A stretch of DNA of 64,000 nt from Bacillota bacterium (GCA_023409535.1 JAEYGZ010000048.1:248001-312000), one strand, 5' to 3'. Counted from the first letter of the stretch, positions 23,862-33,448 are shown. Made by a program: numbers and translations. The notes: generated by a model from the sequence alone, not told the origin.

Positions 23862-24083
23862 AAAAAAACTTCTGTTCCCAAAAGGAACAGAAGTCAAACT
23901 CTGCAAGCCATCCATATGGTATCACATGCAATCACATGCTCTCATGATAACGGTTAGAGTTTCCGTAAGCGCCTACTTTTGTTCGGGCTTCCCTCATAAG
24001 TCCATTCGTCATAGCTTGAAATACTGCCTTCCCACCACCGGCAATTCTCTGGAATTTCGCTGTTATGAGTACTACTCTTATTC
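23862..24083 (-). promoter_or_regulatory. T-box leader (Trp specificity) of trpS
   Basis: A T-box riboswitch lies between promoter and trpS. Stem I holds the specifier codon TGG (24004-24002) in the context GAATGGACTTATGAGGG, the same context as in the trpE leader. A central TAGGCGCTTACGG element follows. The terminator stem ACTTCTGTTCC / GGAACAGAAGT (23894-23868) is followed by TTTTTTT. The expected T-box motif (AGGGTGGNACCGCG) is replaced by GGATGGCTTGCAGAG (about 23913-23899); its TGGC could pair with a GCCA 3' end of tRNA-Trp. Confidence 0.82.
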
Positions 24084-24105
24084 AACGGTTTTTATTATTG
24101 ACTAT

Positions 24106-24134
24106 ATAGTAACGTTATCTATCAGGAAAGTCAA
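24106..24134 (-). promoter_or_regulatory. Promoter of the trpS leader
   Basis: Minus-strand TTGACT (24134-24129), 17-bp spacer, TACTAT (24111-24106). The -35 overlaps the stop codon region of the preceding gene. Confidence 0.65.
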
Positions 24135-24544
24135 TACATATCACGATAGTGGTAGGTTGTTTCCCAGTGTCCTGACTCCGTATCCTCCACCCGCAGTACC
24201 ATATGCTTTGCGATCAATGACCGTAAATTATCGATGGTATCCTGCCTCGTAATACCTATTTCCTGTGCGATTTCATCCACTGTCATTCTTGGGTTCTCCT
24301 TCACCAGCTTCATGATTAAAACCTTTGTCTTATCAAATATCATTTCAACTGCCTTCTCATCCGACCTCAGGCTTTCTTCCTCAAATTTATCTTTTGGAAT
24401 AACCTCTGTTACAATATCCTTAACAAAGATTTCATTGTCCGTATATATTTTTTCTGAGAACTTTTTCGTTTTTTTTTCTTTTGAGGTACTCTTTTTCTTT
24501 ATGTCCTCTTTTATTATATCATCGAATAATTTATTGTCTTCCAT
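24131..24544 (-). CDS. Unknown protein with C-terminal winged-helix domain
   Basis: A 137-residue cytosolic protein. The first 50 residues are very charged and Lys/Glu-rich (KKKSTSKEKKTKKF), likely disordered. Residues about 70-130 look like a winged helix-turn-helix: DKTKVLIMKLVKENPRMTVDEIAQEIG, then TRQDTIDNLRSLIAKHMVLRVE. A DNA-binding role is inferred from this fold only. The start has GGAGG 5 nt upstream. It stands between the V-ATPase terminator and the trpS promoter. Confidence 0.7.
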   Translation of the reverse strand: MEDNKLFDDIIKEDIKKKSTSKEKKTKKFSEKIYTDNEIFVKDIVTEVIPKDKFEEESLRSDEKAVEMIFDKTKVLIMKLVKENPRMTVDEIAQEIGITRQDTIDNLRSLIAKHMVLRVEDTESGHWETTYHYRDMY

Positions 24545-24631
24545 AATGGCCTCCGTTTCTATGCTTGTATTTTATATCCATGAAGCTTGTGCAATGGATA
24601 CTTCTTATATATTCAATATATGAAAGAACTG

Positions 24632-24673
24632 AAAAAACGGGTAAGAAGTAGTTACACTTCCTGCCCGTTTTTT
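24632..24673 (-). terminator. Terminator of the first V-ATPase operon
   Basis: A stem of AAAAAACGGG...AAGAAGT with ACTTC-T...CCCGTTTTTT, rich in A and T at its ends so it can work on both strands. It lies 29 bp after the subunit D gene, the last of the operon. Confidence 0.85.
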
Positions 24674-24701
24674 CATGATTTTCAATTTTGCAAAAAGAGG
24701 A

Positions 24702-25364
24702 TTAAGCCTCTTTTTGGGAATAATGGTGCGCCTGTTCCAGCATCATATCCTTTACCTTCATCAGGCGGACCTGGGTGCTGCGCTCATTTTCATCAAGCTT
24801 CATCTTGATATATTTGATATTATCTCTTAATTCCGGAATCATAACATGCTCCAGTGCATTTACACGGCGTCTGGTTTTTTCGATCTCGGCTGCCATCAGC
24901 TGGCAGGATTTCTCGATCTGCGCCAGACGAAGCATATCCGGCAGGACATCCTGCAGGGACGTTACCGCATCATCCAGATCGCTTGAGGTAAAGGCAAAGC
25001 CGTAAGGATAGATATCATTTGCGTTGGGAGTCTTTGTCCTGTAATCAAACTGCGGTATCTCCACACTCATAACATTACGCTTGCCTGTTTCCAGATACAC
25101 CTCCTGCTTCGGAACCATCAGTGATACATTGAGTACCTCATCCGGCATGGCGGACCGTGCCAGAACAAAGTTCTTATTCGCAGCGGTGATCCCTTGTTCA
25201 ACTTTCTCACGAAGGGTCTTATTCTCCCGTACCAAATCCAGAAACTGCCTCATCAGCTCATCCCGCTTATCCTTTAACAGCTTATGACCGCGGGTTGCTG
25301 TGGCAAGCTTCTTCTTCAGCCGGGTTAATTCCATTCGTGTCGGATTCACATGTGCCTTAGCCAA
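24702..25364 (-). CDS. ntpD: V-type ATPase subunit D (Na+-type operon)
   Basis: A 220-residue central-stalk subunit: two long antiparallel helices that rotate inside the A3B3 head. The N-terminal signature is MELTRLKKKLATATRGHKLLKDKRDELM and the C-terminal helix contains TRRRVNALEHVMIPELRDNIKYIKMKL, both typical. It is the last gene of the minus-strand operon (order G-I-K-E-C-F-A-B-D), 14 bp after subunit B. Confidence 0.95.
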   Translation of the reverse strand: MAKAHVNPTRMELTRLKKKLATATRGHKLLKDKRDELMRQFLDLVRENKTLREKVEQGITAANKNFVLARSAMPDEVLNVSLMVPKQEVYLETGKRNVMSVEIPQFDYRTKTPNANDIYPYGFAFTSSDLDDAVTSLQDVLPDMLRLAQIEKSCQLMAAEIEKTRRRVNALEHVMIPELRDNIKYIKMKLDENERSTQVRLMKVKDMMLEQAHHYSQKEA

Positions 25365-25378
25365 AGAAAAGCACCCCC

Positions 25379-26752
25379 TTATACGTTACCATAATACTGA
25401 TCCAGCAATTCGTCCTTAATTCTCTTAAGCTCCGTTCGAGGCAGAATAGATAATAACTTCCAGCCAAGATTAAGTGTTTCCTCAATATCACGGTTTGTGT
25501 TATATCCCTGGGATACATATTCCTTTTCAAAAGCATCCGAGAACTTTGCATACAGCTTATCAATATCAGTTAATGCCGCTTCGCCAAGCACCACCATTAA
25601 CTCCTTCGCTTCCTTGCCTCTCGCATATGCAGCGAAGATCTGGTTCATGGTATTGGCATGATCCTTACGGGTCTTACCCTCACCGATACCCTTGTCCTTC
25701 AGACGGGACAGGGACGGAAGAACGTCAATGGGTGGCTGGATGCTCTGCCGGTACAGATCACGGCTTAAGATAATCTGACCTTCCGTGATATAACCTGTCA
25801 AGTCAGGAATCGGATGGGTCTTATCATCCTCCGGCATGGTTAAGATCGGGATCATCGTAATAGAACCGGCCTTGCCCTTCTTTCTTCCCGCTCTCTCATA
25901 GAGGGAGGCCAGGTCAGTGTACATATAGCCCGGATAACCACGGCGTCCGGGTACCTCTTTACGTGCAGCGGATACCTCACGAAGGGAGTCGGCATAGTTG
26001 GTAATATCGGTCAGGATAACAAGTACATGCATATCCTTCTCAAATGCCAGATATTCCGCAGCGGTCAGCGCCATACGCGGCGTTGAGATACGTTCTACCG
26101 CAGGATCATTAGCCAGGTTGACAAACATTACGGTACGGTCGATGGCACCGGTCTCGCGGAAGCTTTCGGTAAAGAAGTTTGCTTCCTCAAAGGTGATACC
26201 CATGGCGGCAAACACTACCGCAAAGGGCTCGCTTGTTCCGCGAACCTTAGCCTGACGCGCGATCTGGGCCGCCAGCTCTGCGTGAGGCAAACCGCTTGCC
26301 GAGAAGATCGGCAGCTTCTGGCCGCGCACCAGGGTGTTCAGACCGTCAATGGCAGACACACCGGTCTGGATAAACTCCTGCGGGTAATTTCTGGCCGCGG
26401 GATTCATTGGCAAGCCGTTGATATCCAGACGCTTCTCCGGTAGAATCTCAGGACCGTCATCAATCGGACGTCCCAAACCATCAAATACACGGCTTAACAT
26501 ATCCTCGCTTACACCAAGCTCCATGGAACGTCCCAGGAAACGTACCTTACTGCTTGCAAGGTTGATACCTGCGGAACTTTCAAATAACTGTACCAGGGCA
26601 TTGCCGCCGTCAATTTCAAGTACGCGGCAGCGGCGCTTCTCACCGTTTGACAGCTCGATCTCAGCCAGCTCGTCAAAGGCTACGTTTTCTACTCCCTGTA
26701 CTAACATAAGAGGACCTGCTACCTCTTGAATGGTTCTATATTCCTTTGGCAT
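25379..26752 (-). CDS. ntpB: V-type ATPase subunit B (Na+-type operon)
   Basis: The 457-residue non-catalytic nucleotide-site subunit, which alternates with A in the V1 head. It has no Walker A lysine motif, as expected. Family blocks include YPQEFIQTGVSAIDGLNTLVRGQKLPIFS, FAVVFAAMGI and GYMYTDLASLYERAGR. TMPEDDKTHPIPDLTGYITEGQI is the C-terminal signature. The start overlaps the stop of subunit A in a TAATG arrangement, so translation is coupled. Confidence 0.97.
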   Translation of the reverse strand: MPKEYRTIQEVAGPLMLVQGVENVAFDELAEIELSNGEKRRCRVLEIDGGNALVQLFESSAGINLASSKVRFLGRSMELGVSEDMLSRVFDGLGRPIDDGPEILPEKRLDINGLPMNPAARNYPQEFIQTGVSAIDGLNTLVRGQKLPIFSASGLPHAELAAQIARQAKVRGTSEPFAVVFAAMGITFEEANFFTESFRETGAIDRTVMFVNLANDPAVERISTPRMALTAAEYLAFEKDMHVLVILTDITNYADSLREVSAARKEVPGRRGYPGYMYTDLASLYERAGRKKGKAGSITMIPILTMPEDDKTHPIPDLTGYITEGQIILSRDLYRQSIQPPIDVLPSLSRLKDKGIGEGKTRKDHANTMNQIFAAYARGKEAKELMVVLGEAALTDIDKLYAKFSDAFEKEYVSQGYNTNRDIEETLNLGWKLLSILPRTELKRIKDELLDQYYGNV

Positions 26753-28518
26753 TAGGCTTCCTCCTTCTTATCTGCTAACGCTTCGATTTCCTTTTGAAGA
26801 TTACGAAGAATTACTTCATACTCTGCATCAATTTTATCCTTGCCGACATACTTAAAACGTCCGATGGTTTCTCTGACTGCCAGCTTAACCAGACTGTCAA
26901 CGGATACACCCTTACCCAGGGCTTCCACGGAGAGGTCATAATAGGAAAGCACCAGCTCCATCATCAGGAATTGCTTATGAAGCTCGGTATACGTATCCAC
27001 CTCATGGAAGGCATCCTGGTGCAGGAAGTCCTCGCGGACGGATCTCGCTGCCTCAAGCTTTATACGGTCAGGTGCGGATAAAGCATCCATACCAACCAGT
27101 TTTACGATCTCATCCAGCTCCGCCTCATCATTTAATAATTTCATGATTCGTGCCCTGTAATCCGTCCACCGCTCATCCACACTGGAATTGAACCATTTGC
27201 CAAGATTATATAAGGAATAGCTGGTCAGCCAGTTAATCGCAGGGAAATGTCTTCTATAGGCCAGATTTGCATCCAGGCTCCAGAACACCTTAACAATACG
27301 AAGCGTCGCCTGGGATACCGGCTCGGAGATATCACCGCCGGGAGGAGATACGGCACCGATCGCTGATAAGGCTCCTTCTCTTCCTTCCTTTCCCAGAGAT
27401 ATCACTCGTCCTGCACGCTCATAAAACTGCGCCAGACGGCTGGCCAGATAGGCCGGATAGCCTTCCTCACCTGGCATTTCCTCAAGTCGTCCTGACATCT
27501 CACGAAGTGCCTCTGCCCAACGGGAGGTAGAGTCAGCCATAAGTGCCACGGAATACCCCATATCGCGGAAATATTCCGCAATCGTAATACCGACATAGAT
27601 GGATGCCTCCCGGGCGGCTACGGGCATGTCGGAGGTATTTGCAATCAGTACGGTCCGCTCCATTAAGGATTTACCGGTCTTAGGATCCTTTAATTCAGGA
27701 AATTCGTTTAATACGTCGGTCATCTCGTTACCGCGCTCACCGCAGCCGATATATACCACAATATCTGCTTCCGCCCATTTTGCCAGCTGATGCTGAACAA
27801 CCGTCTTGCCGCTTCCGAAGGGACCCGGAACTGCGGCTACACCGCCTTTGGCAATGGGGAACAGGGTATCGATTACACGCTGGCCTGTTACCAGCGGCTT
27901 GTCCGGTGATAGTTTTTGCTTATAAGGTCTTCCCACACGAACCGGCCATTTCTGCATTAAGGTGATATTTTCCCTCGTTCCGTCTGCCTTTACTACAACC
28001 GCAACGGTATCGGTTACTGTAAAATCACCCTCTTCAATATAATCAACCGTTCCCTGAATACCATAAGGAAGCATAATCTTCTGCGATACAATCTCTGTTT
28101 CCTCGACCGTTCCGATTACATCACCTGCTTCGACCGCATCTCCTGTGTTCACAGCAGGTACAAAACGCCACTTTTTCTCTCTGTTTAAGGACGGTATCTC
28201 AACACCGCGCTTTAAGTTGGTACCGATGCTTGCCATGATATCAACCAGAGGGCGCTGTATACCGTCAAAAATACTTCCGATTAGTCCGGGTCCAAGCTCC
28301 ACGCTTAAAGGTGCCCCTGTGGATTCTACCGGTTCTCCGGGTCCAAGGCCCGAAGTTTCCTCATATACCTGTATGGAAGCCTTATCACCATGTATCTCGA
28401 TGATTTCACCGATGAGACGCTGTTCGCTTACACGAACCACGTCGAACATATTGGCATCGCGCATTCCCTCGGCGACAACCAACGGACCGGCAACCTTTTT
28501 TATTGTGCCATTACTCAT
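26752..28518 (-). CDS. ntpA: V-type ATPase catalytic subunit A (Na+-type operon)
   Basis: The 588-residue catalytic subunit, hydrolysing ATP in the V1 head. The Walker A motif is GPFGSGKT at residues 232-239. The long non-homologous insert typical of V/A-type A subunits (about 110-200) is present. SRWAEALREMSGRLEEMPGEEGYPAYL follows the Walker B region. SPPGGDISEPVSQATLRIVKVFW is the conserved A-subunit block. Gene order and content match the E. hirae ntp operon. The preceding F gene ends 43 bp upstream. Confidence 0.97.
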   Translation of the reverse strand: MSNGTIKKVAGPLVVAEGMRDANMFDVVRVSEQRLIGEIIEIHGDKASIQVYEETSGLGPGEPVESTGAPLSVELGPGLIGSIFDGIQRPLVDIMASIGTNLKRGVEIPSLNREKKWRFVPAVNTGDAVEAGDVIGTVEETEIVSQKIMLPYGIQGTVDYIEEGDFTVTDTVAVVVKADGTRENITLMQKWPVRVGRPYKQKLSPDKPLVTGQRVIDTLFPIAKGGVAAVPGPFGSGKTVVQHQLAKWAEADIVVYIGCGERGNEMTDVLNEFPELKDPKTGKSLMERTVLIANTSDMPVAAREASIYVGITIAEYFRDMGYSVALMADSTSRWAEALREMSGRLEEMPGEEGYPAYLASRLAQFYERAGRVISLGKEGREGALSAIGAVSPPGGDISEPVSQATLRIVKVFWSLDANLAYRRHFPAINWLTSYSLYNLGKWFNSSVDERWTDYRARIMKLLNDEAELDEIVKLVGMDALSAPDRIKLEAARSVREDFLHQDAFHEVDTYTELHKQFLMMELVLSYYDLSVEALGKGVSVDSLVKLAVRETIGRFKYVGKDKIDAEYEVILRNLQKEIEALADKKEEA

Positions 28519-28560
28519 AATTAATAACCATACCTTTCGTAATGCCGCTTAAGCGGCACT

Positions 28561-28878
28561 TCAGTTATTGAATATAATATCAGAACCAACCGCACGTTCT
28601 ACGGATTTCTTAACATTACGCATCCCCATACCCGTGTTGCCTGATACTCCCGGAATTGGGATAATTGCCGGCAGATAATCGGTCACATAACGGTCAATCT
28701 CCATCTCTAACTCCGCCTGCAGGCTTTCGGTAATATAGATTACCGCATACCGGCCTTCCGCCAGATTCTTTAACGTCTTAGCGGCTTCTTCATGCCCCGC
28801 AACCGGATACGTATCAAGCCCCAGGGCAGCATACCCATAAATACTGTCACGATCTCCAAGTACGGCCACCTTATACAT
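28561..28878 (-). CDS. ntpG: V-type ATPase subunit F (Na+-type operon)
   Basis: A 105-residue central-stalk subunit (named G in the E. hirae ntp nomenclature). It has the Rossmann-like start YKVAVLGDRDSIYGYAALGL, the middle IYITESLQAEL and the C-terminal IPIPGVSGNTGMGMRNVKKSVERAVG, all family features. It overlaps the end of subunit C by 8 nt. Confidence 0.93.
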   Translation of the reverse strand: MYKVAVLGDRDSIYGYAALGLDTYPVAGHEEAAKTLKNLAEGRYAVIYITESLQAELEMEIDRYVTDYLPAIIPIPGVSGNTGMGMRNVKKSVERAVGSDIIFNN

Positions 28879-29839
28879 ACATCTCCCTCAGCCTTTCCCG
28901 GATCTGGTTGTCCGTAATATCATTTCTTTTCCCCGACAGAATAATCCTGACTGTTTTGATTTCATTCTCTCTGGCAAGAATATATGCCGCCAGAGGCGAG
29001 ATTGTAAAAGGATTATACTTCTGCGGTTTTATTTGCCTAATGATCAGGTTATCACACCAGCGCTCAAAAGCGGAGGAGGATTCCTTGATTGCACTCACTG
29101 CTTCCGCATATTCCGTTGTCAGCAGATAGCGATAAATTGCCTCCATTCCCTCCAGAGCCGCCTCAATCAGCTCACGCTTATTCAAACTGTCACACTCTGC
29201 AATTGCACGGTTTAAAAAACCTTCGTCCTTATTGGTTTTACAACTGCGAATTGAAATATTAATATTCGCCGCTGCTGCCTTCAGCTGTGCATATTTTTCC
29301 AGCAGCTCGTTATTCGTCGCTTTACCCTTGCTCAGGGTTGTTTCCAGAGATGCCCTGTCAATAATAATATCGCACAGACCGCTGTCACCGGTATGCATCA
29401 TTACCTGATAGGCCTCTTCTGCGCAATCCTGCAGATGCGGGGGAAGCTCGCTGAAATTATGCTCCCGTATCGCACGAAAGATCAGCTTAGGCTCGATTGT
29501 GCCCTGATTAATATAAATATTCTGATGGTCAGAATTGGAATAAACCTGCTTAATCGCGGCTTTCAGATTATGAAAATCGTTCCCATACAAAAATGTGTTG
29601 AACACGGATAAATCTTCAACCAGCTCACCGATCAGACTCCAGGTTTTATCCCGTTCTATCCCAAGCAGCTCTTCCGCAGTTTCATCACCTGATCTGCCCC
29701 ATCCTTTATCGGCCAATAACCGAAGGCACTGTGCTTCATTTATACAATTCATCAGCTGATCCAGATCACCCTTATTAAGCAGCGCAGTTTCCTTGGTGCG
29801 GATACGTGCGACCGCATATAAATATTGGTTCTCAGCCAT
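28871..29839 (-). CDS. ntpC: V-type ATPase subunit C (d-like, Na+-type operon)
   Basis: A 322-residue subunit that links the central stalk to the membrane rotor (equivalent to subunit d). It is all helical, starting YLYAVARIRTKETALLNKGDLDQLM and containing DFHNLKAAIKQVY, the family hallmark, plus a C-terminal ISPLAAYILARENEIKTVRIIL. It lies between E and F in the operon. Its partner in the other operon (35575-36609) is only distantly similar. Confidence 0.92.
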   Translation of the reverse strand: MAENQYLYAVARIRTKETALLNKGDLDQLMNCINEAQCLRLLADKGWGRSGDETAEELLGIERDKTWSLIGELVEDLSVFNTFLYGNDFHNLKAAIKQVYSNSDHQNIYINQGTIEPKLIFRAIREHNFSELPPHLQDCAEEAYQVMMHTGDSGLCDIIIDRASLETTLSKGKATNNELLEKYAQLKAAAANINISIRSCKTNKDEGFLNRAIAECDSLNKRELIEAALEGMEAIYRYLLTTEYAEAVSAIKESSSAFERWCDNLIIRQIKPQKYNPFTISPLAAYILARENEIKTVRIILSGKRNDITDNQIRERLREMYV

Positions 29840-29861
29840 GTCATCACCTCTCTCCGGTTTC

Positions 29862-30458
29862 TTAGTCGAATAGCAACGAATTTACTTTATCCTGAAGGGT
29901 ATCCTTCTCGTCCGCAAACATAGCATCAAAGGAGCAATTTTCTTCGATATCTCCATAAACCAGCAGAAATCCCCCTTCAAAGGAAGGCTTTTCCTCTGAG
30001 AAGCTTAAGGTGGCACCCGGCAAATCCTTCAGCGCATCTGTCAGCCGCCCGTCAAAGTCCTGGGTCAAACGTTTCCTGCCTGTATCAGAGATTACAATCT
30101 TCCCCGGTGTGTTATGTGCATTCTTTTTGATGATTGATAAAATAATATCCGTATATTCCGAGTCCGGCAGCTGTGCCAGTTTATTTCTCGCACTGGTGAT
30201 GATATTGCTGATTATCTGCTGTTTCACATCCAGGAGAATTTTTTTCTCCTGTAATGCGGCGGAGGATTCTGCGCGACTCAGAACTGCCTTCGCATCTGCC
30301 TCTGATTTCTCGGCAATCTGTCGGCATCTTTGTTCTGCTTCTCTCCTGGCATTCGCCAGAATTTCGTCGGCTTCGCTCTTCGCTCTGGCAATGACCGCAT
30401 CCGCCTCACTTTGCGCGTCCGCTTCAATCGCCTTCAATATCTTTTCTAATCCAGTCAT
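29862..30458 (-). CDS. ntpE: V-type ATPase subunit E (Na+-type operon)
   Basis: A 198-residue peripheral-stalk subunit. The N-terminal half is a long Ala/Glu-rich coiled coil (AQSEADAVIARAKSEADEIL). The C-terminal half is a globular domain that contacts the head, with FEGGFLLVYGDIEENCSFD. It pairs with the small G-type subunit encoded by the first gene of the operon. Confidence 0.92.
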   Translation of the reverse strand: MTGLEKILKAIEADAQSEADAVIARAKSEADEILANARREAEQRCRQIAEKSEADAKAVLSRAESSAALQEKKILLDVKQQIISNIITSARNKLAQLPDSEYTDIILSIIKKNAHNTPGKIVISDTGRKRLTQDFDGRLTDALKDLPGATLSFSEEKPSFEGGFLLVYGDIEENCSFDAMFADEKDTLQDKVNSLLFD

Positions 30459-30489
30459 AGGAATACATACCTTTCATTGTAATTCATTA

Positions 30490-30984
30490 TTAAATGTTGA
30501 TATTATTAACACCGGTAACCGCCAAAATAGAGATAAGTAACGCAAGAATTGCATAGGTCTCAACCATTGCAGGGAAGATGATGGACTTACCGAATGCTTC
30601 CGGTTTCTTCGCAAGAATTCCCATGGAGGCTACAGAAGCCTTTGCCTGACGTATTGCAGAATCATAACCTACGATAGCCATAGGAAGACATGCCGCAAAA
30701 TATAACAAGCCTTTGATAAATGAGATGTCGCTGCTTCCGCCAAGAACACCGATCTGGGTAAATGTGATGAATGCAATGATCAAGCCATACATACCCTGAG
30801 TACCAGGTAACAGCTGAAGTACCAGTGCTTTACCAAACTTACCGGGATCCTCGGTTACAACTCCTGCGCCTGCTTCACCGGCCATACCTACACCTTTAGA
30901 GGAACCAATTCCGGGTAATAATGCTGCTAATGCTGCTCCTAATAAAGCCAATACAATTCCTAACGTATCAAGATCAAATTTCAT
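30490..30984 (-). CDS. ntpK: V-type ATPase membrane rotor subunit K, Na+-binding type
   Basis: A 164-residue proteolipid with four membrane helices (two hairpins), the 16-kDa type. The Na+ ligands known from E. hirae NtpK (Leu61, Thr64, Gln65, Gln110, Glu139) all have counterparts: Leu59, Thr62 and Gln63 in LLPGTQG, Gln113 in SAIRQAK, Glu142 in MVETYAIL, followed by Thr143. Only the second hairpin carries the carboxylate, so the ring has one ion site per four helices, typical of a pump. Its start overlaps the end of subunit I by 11 nt. Confidence 0.95.
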   Translation of the reverse strand: MKFDLDTLGIVLALLGAALAALLPGIGSSKGVGMAGEAGAGVVTEDPGKFGKALVLQLLPGTQGMYGLIIAFITFTQIGVLGGSSDISFIKGLLYFAACLPMAIVGYDSAIRQAKASVASMGILAKKPEAFGKSIIFPAMVETYAILALLISILAVTGVNNINI

Positions 30985-32998
30985 TTTTTATGTTCTCCTT
31001 AATCTTATAATATTTTGTTTTCATATTAAATGGATGGAAGGCTCTGCCTCCGCCACTGTAAAACTTTCCAAAGAACTCTACATACTGCAAACGGTTTGTA
31101 TGAACATAAGCACCTAAAACGCTGATTGCAAAGTTAAGGGTATGTCCAAATAAAACAATGATAGTAAAGATAATGGGTCCGACAAGACCTCCGCCTACCA
31201 TAGCTGCCATCTTATTTACAACCGAGCTGATTACACCGGCAGCAAGACCCAATGCAAGAAGTCGGGAATAGGATAATACATCGCCCAGATATCCGGATAT
31301 TCCATAGAATGCATATAATCCCTTTAAGAAACGCTTGAAAGGATTACGGGACTCACGTCCGTTCGTGGCAATAATGATCACGGAACAGATCAGAGCCGCA
31401 ATCGTACAGATGTTTAAAACAACTTTTGAAATATTCAAGGTGACTCCAAGGATAGACTGGATCATATCCATAGAGCATAAAATTACCGTACAGCTGAGGA
31501 TCAGAATAAACCATGACAGGGAATCATATACGATTGCAATATAATCCTTCTGCCTGATCAGCTGATAAGCTTTTACAACCAGTCCTGTAAGCAGATGAAC
31601 AATTCCCAGCGCCATGGAGAAGGTCAGCATCTGCATGGGTTTGTTGATGGGGAAGAACCATAAAGGAGGAATCATCGGAACATTCTTTGCACCAAAATAA
31701 TTCACCGCAACCACATCGATCAAATCACCAAAGTAACTTCCAAAAGCAATCCCCCATAATATCGATGAGATACCGCAATATAAGAACATGGTTATAAAAT
31801 TCTTCATAAAAGGCTCCATGGTTTTACGTCCCTTGAGCAGCAAACCTCCGCAAGCGATTACCATCAAGGTTCCGTAACCCGCATCAGCCATAATGATACC
31901 AAACAGCAGATAATAGAATAACGCCATCATAAAGGTCGGATCAATTTCACCTTTTACAGGAAGGCTGAAGCCCTCAACTACCCATTCCAACGGTCCTGCA
32001 AATCCGTTGTTTTTCAGCTTTACCGGAACCTCCTCCTTTTCATCCGGTTCATCAAACTCTACTGCCAGTTCAAAGCTGCTTGTCAAAGCCGTCTCAAGCT
32101 CCTTTGCATCCTCTTCGGCGATAAACCCGGACAGCATAAATACATTTTTTGATTGTGACAGCAGGCCGATCACTTCATATTTGTCATAGCGCATCCTGTC
32201 ATAATCCTGAAGGAACAAAAGCTCCTGGCGAGATACGGCCAGCTCTGTGATCTCCTTCCGCGCCTTTTCAATTACTGCTTCTGCCTCAGTAATCAGTTTG
32301 TCTATCTCCTTCAGCGCATCCTTCGGCGCCTTATCCGCAGAGAAACTTGCATGGGCAAAATCAGCTGCCCGTAAGGCCTCATATACCCCATCCGCCTGCT
32401 TCCTGCTGCATAATACAAAGACACAGGTCTGCTCCCTGGAGGAGCTTATGATATCCACATTCACAGGTGCATGCTCTGCAAGTATTTCATAAATGCTCTC
32501 AAGGGACAGTTCTTTGGGAAAGCAACCGATAAAACCCTTCGTATGTTTCGTACCATTGAAGCTTAAAGGAATATCCAAAGCAGTCCAGGGAACCAATGTT
32601 TCCTGCTGAACCCCGAGCTTTAGAATCTCCGCCCTTTGCTCCGATATTTCCTTATTACATGCAATGATTCTTCCTGCTGTCTTAACCGCAGGCTCATACT
32701 TCTTCTTAAAAGCATCATATTCCTGAACCGTTACCGCTTTTCTGCCATTTAACATGGCAAGCATCGGCTTGTCCTCAGGCACATACTTATCCAATATTTC
32801 AACTGCTTCTTTCGCAGTATTGATATTTCGTTCAAAATCCGCTTTTGCATGCGTTACATCAGCCTTATAAAATACATTATCCTCAGGCAGCACATCGTTT
32901 ATCTCTATGACACCACGGCGCTGCAGCATTTCCAATAATGATTTGCGGTCTTTCTTCAGAGCATATATATTTATACGCTGCATTTGTAGCATAGCCAT
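30974..32998 (-). CDS. ntpI: V-type ATPase subunit I (a-like, Na+-type operon)
   Basis: A 674-residue stator subunit. The N-terminal cytosolic half is helical/coiled coil and includes KDRKSLLEMLQRRGVIEI. The C-terminal half has about eight membrane helices, starting at YYLLFGIIMADAGYGTL. The essential Arg lies in VLSYSRLLALGLAAG near residue 575. It forms the ion half-channels with the K ring. The start at 32998 has AGGAGG 10 nt upstream; an ATG two codons later is possible. Confidence 0.95.
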   Translation of the reverse strand: MAMLQMQRINIYALKKDRKSLLEMLQRRGVIEINDVLPEDNVFYKADVTHAKADFERNINTAKEAVEILDKYVPEDKPMLAMLNGRKAVTVQEYDAFKKKYEPAVKTAGRIIACNKEISEQRAEILKLGVQQETLVPWTALDIPLSFNGTKHTKGFIGCFPKELSLESIYEILAEHAPVNVDIISSSREQTCVFVLCSRKQADGVYEALRAADFAHASFSADKAPKDALKEIDKLITEAEAVIEKARKEITELAVSRQELLFLQDYDRMRYDKYEVIGLLSQSKNVFMLSGFIAEEDAKELETALTSSFELAVEFDEPDEKEEVPVKLKNNGFAGPLEWVVEGFSLPVKGEIDPTFMMALFYYLLFGIIMADAGYGTLMVIACGGLLLKGRKTMEPFMKNFITMFLYCGISSILWGIAFGSYFGDLIDVVAVNYFGAKNVPMIPPLWFFPINKPMQMLTFSMALGIVHLLTGLVVKAYQLIRQKDYIAIVYDSLSWFILILSCTVILCSMDMIQSILGVTLNISKVVLNICTIAALICSVIIIATNGRESRNPFKRFLKGLYAFYGISGYLGDVLSYSRLLALGLAAGVISSVVNKMAAMVGGGLVGPIIFTIIVLFGHTLNFAISVLGAYVHTNRLQYVEFFGKFYSGGGRAFHPFNMKTKYYKIKENIKNEI

Positions 32999-33073
32999 AA
33001 CTGATACACCTCCTTTTCCTATTAGTTTATAATGTGTGTCTTCATGGTATAGCACATGCTTTTTGCTCTGTCC

Positions 33074-33382
33074 TTAAATAACATTTGACAGAACAAGTTC
33101 GACTGCAGCATTCTCCTTGCTCTTTGCCATCTCAGTAATTAATGTGGCTTCCTTTTCCGCTCTTTGTACGGCAGCACGAATTCGTTCTTCTCCTTTCTTA
33201 TGGGCGGAGTCCATATTACTTTCTGCCAGCTGAGCAGACTGTTTTATCATCGATGCAGCTAACTGCTTCGCCTCCTGCTGTGCACTTACCAGAATATCCT
33301 CTTTTTGACGGTAAGATTCCCGTTCGATCTCAGCAGCTCTTAGCTCAGCCTGACGTACTGCCTGTACTGTTTCCATTGCCAT
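33074..33382 (-). CDS. ntpF: V-type ATPase peripheral stalk subunit G/H (NtpF-like)
   Basis: A 102-residue, almost wholly helical, Ala/Glu/Lys-rich coiled-coil protein (RQAELRAAEIERESYRQKED). It is the first gene of the minus-strand operon, the same place as ntpF in E. hirae, and pairs with subunit E in the peripheral stalk. AGGAGGAG lies 5 nt before the start. A TTGAAT-17-TATAAT promoter lies just upstream. Confidence 0.87.
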   Translation of the reverse strand: MAMETVQAVRQAELRAAEIERESYRQKEDILVSAQQEAKQLAASMIKQSAQLAESNMDSAHKKGEERIRAAVQRAEKEATLITEMAKSKENAAVELVLSNVI

Positions 33383-33419
33383 TCGCTCTCCTCCTTTCCA
33401 TTAATAACAATATAATCCT

Positions 33420-33448
33420 ATTATACCGAAAAATATTGTTACATTCAA
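33420..33448 (-). promoter_or_regulatory. Promoter of the first V-ATPase operon
   Basis: Minus-strand TTGAAT (33448-33443), 17-bp spacer, TATAAT (33425-33420), about 38 bp before the first start codon. Confidence 0.75.
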
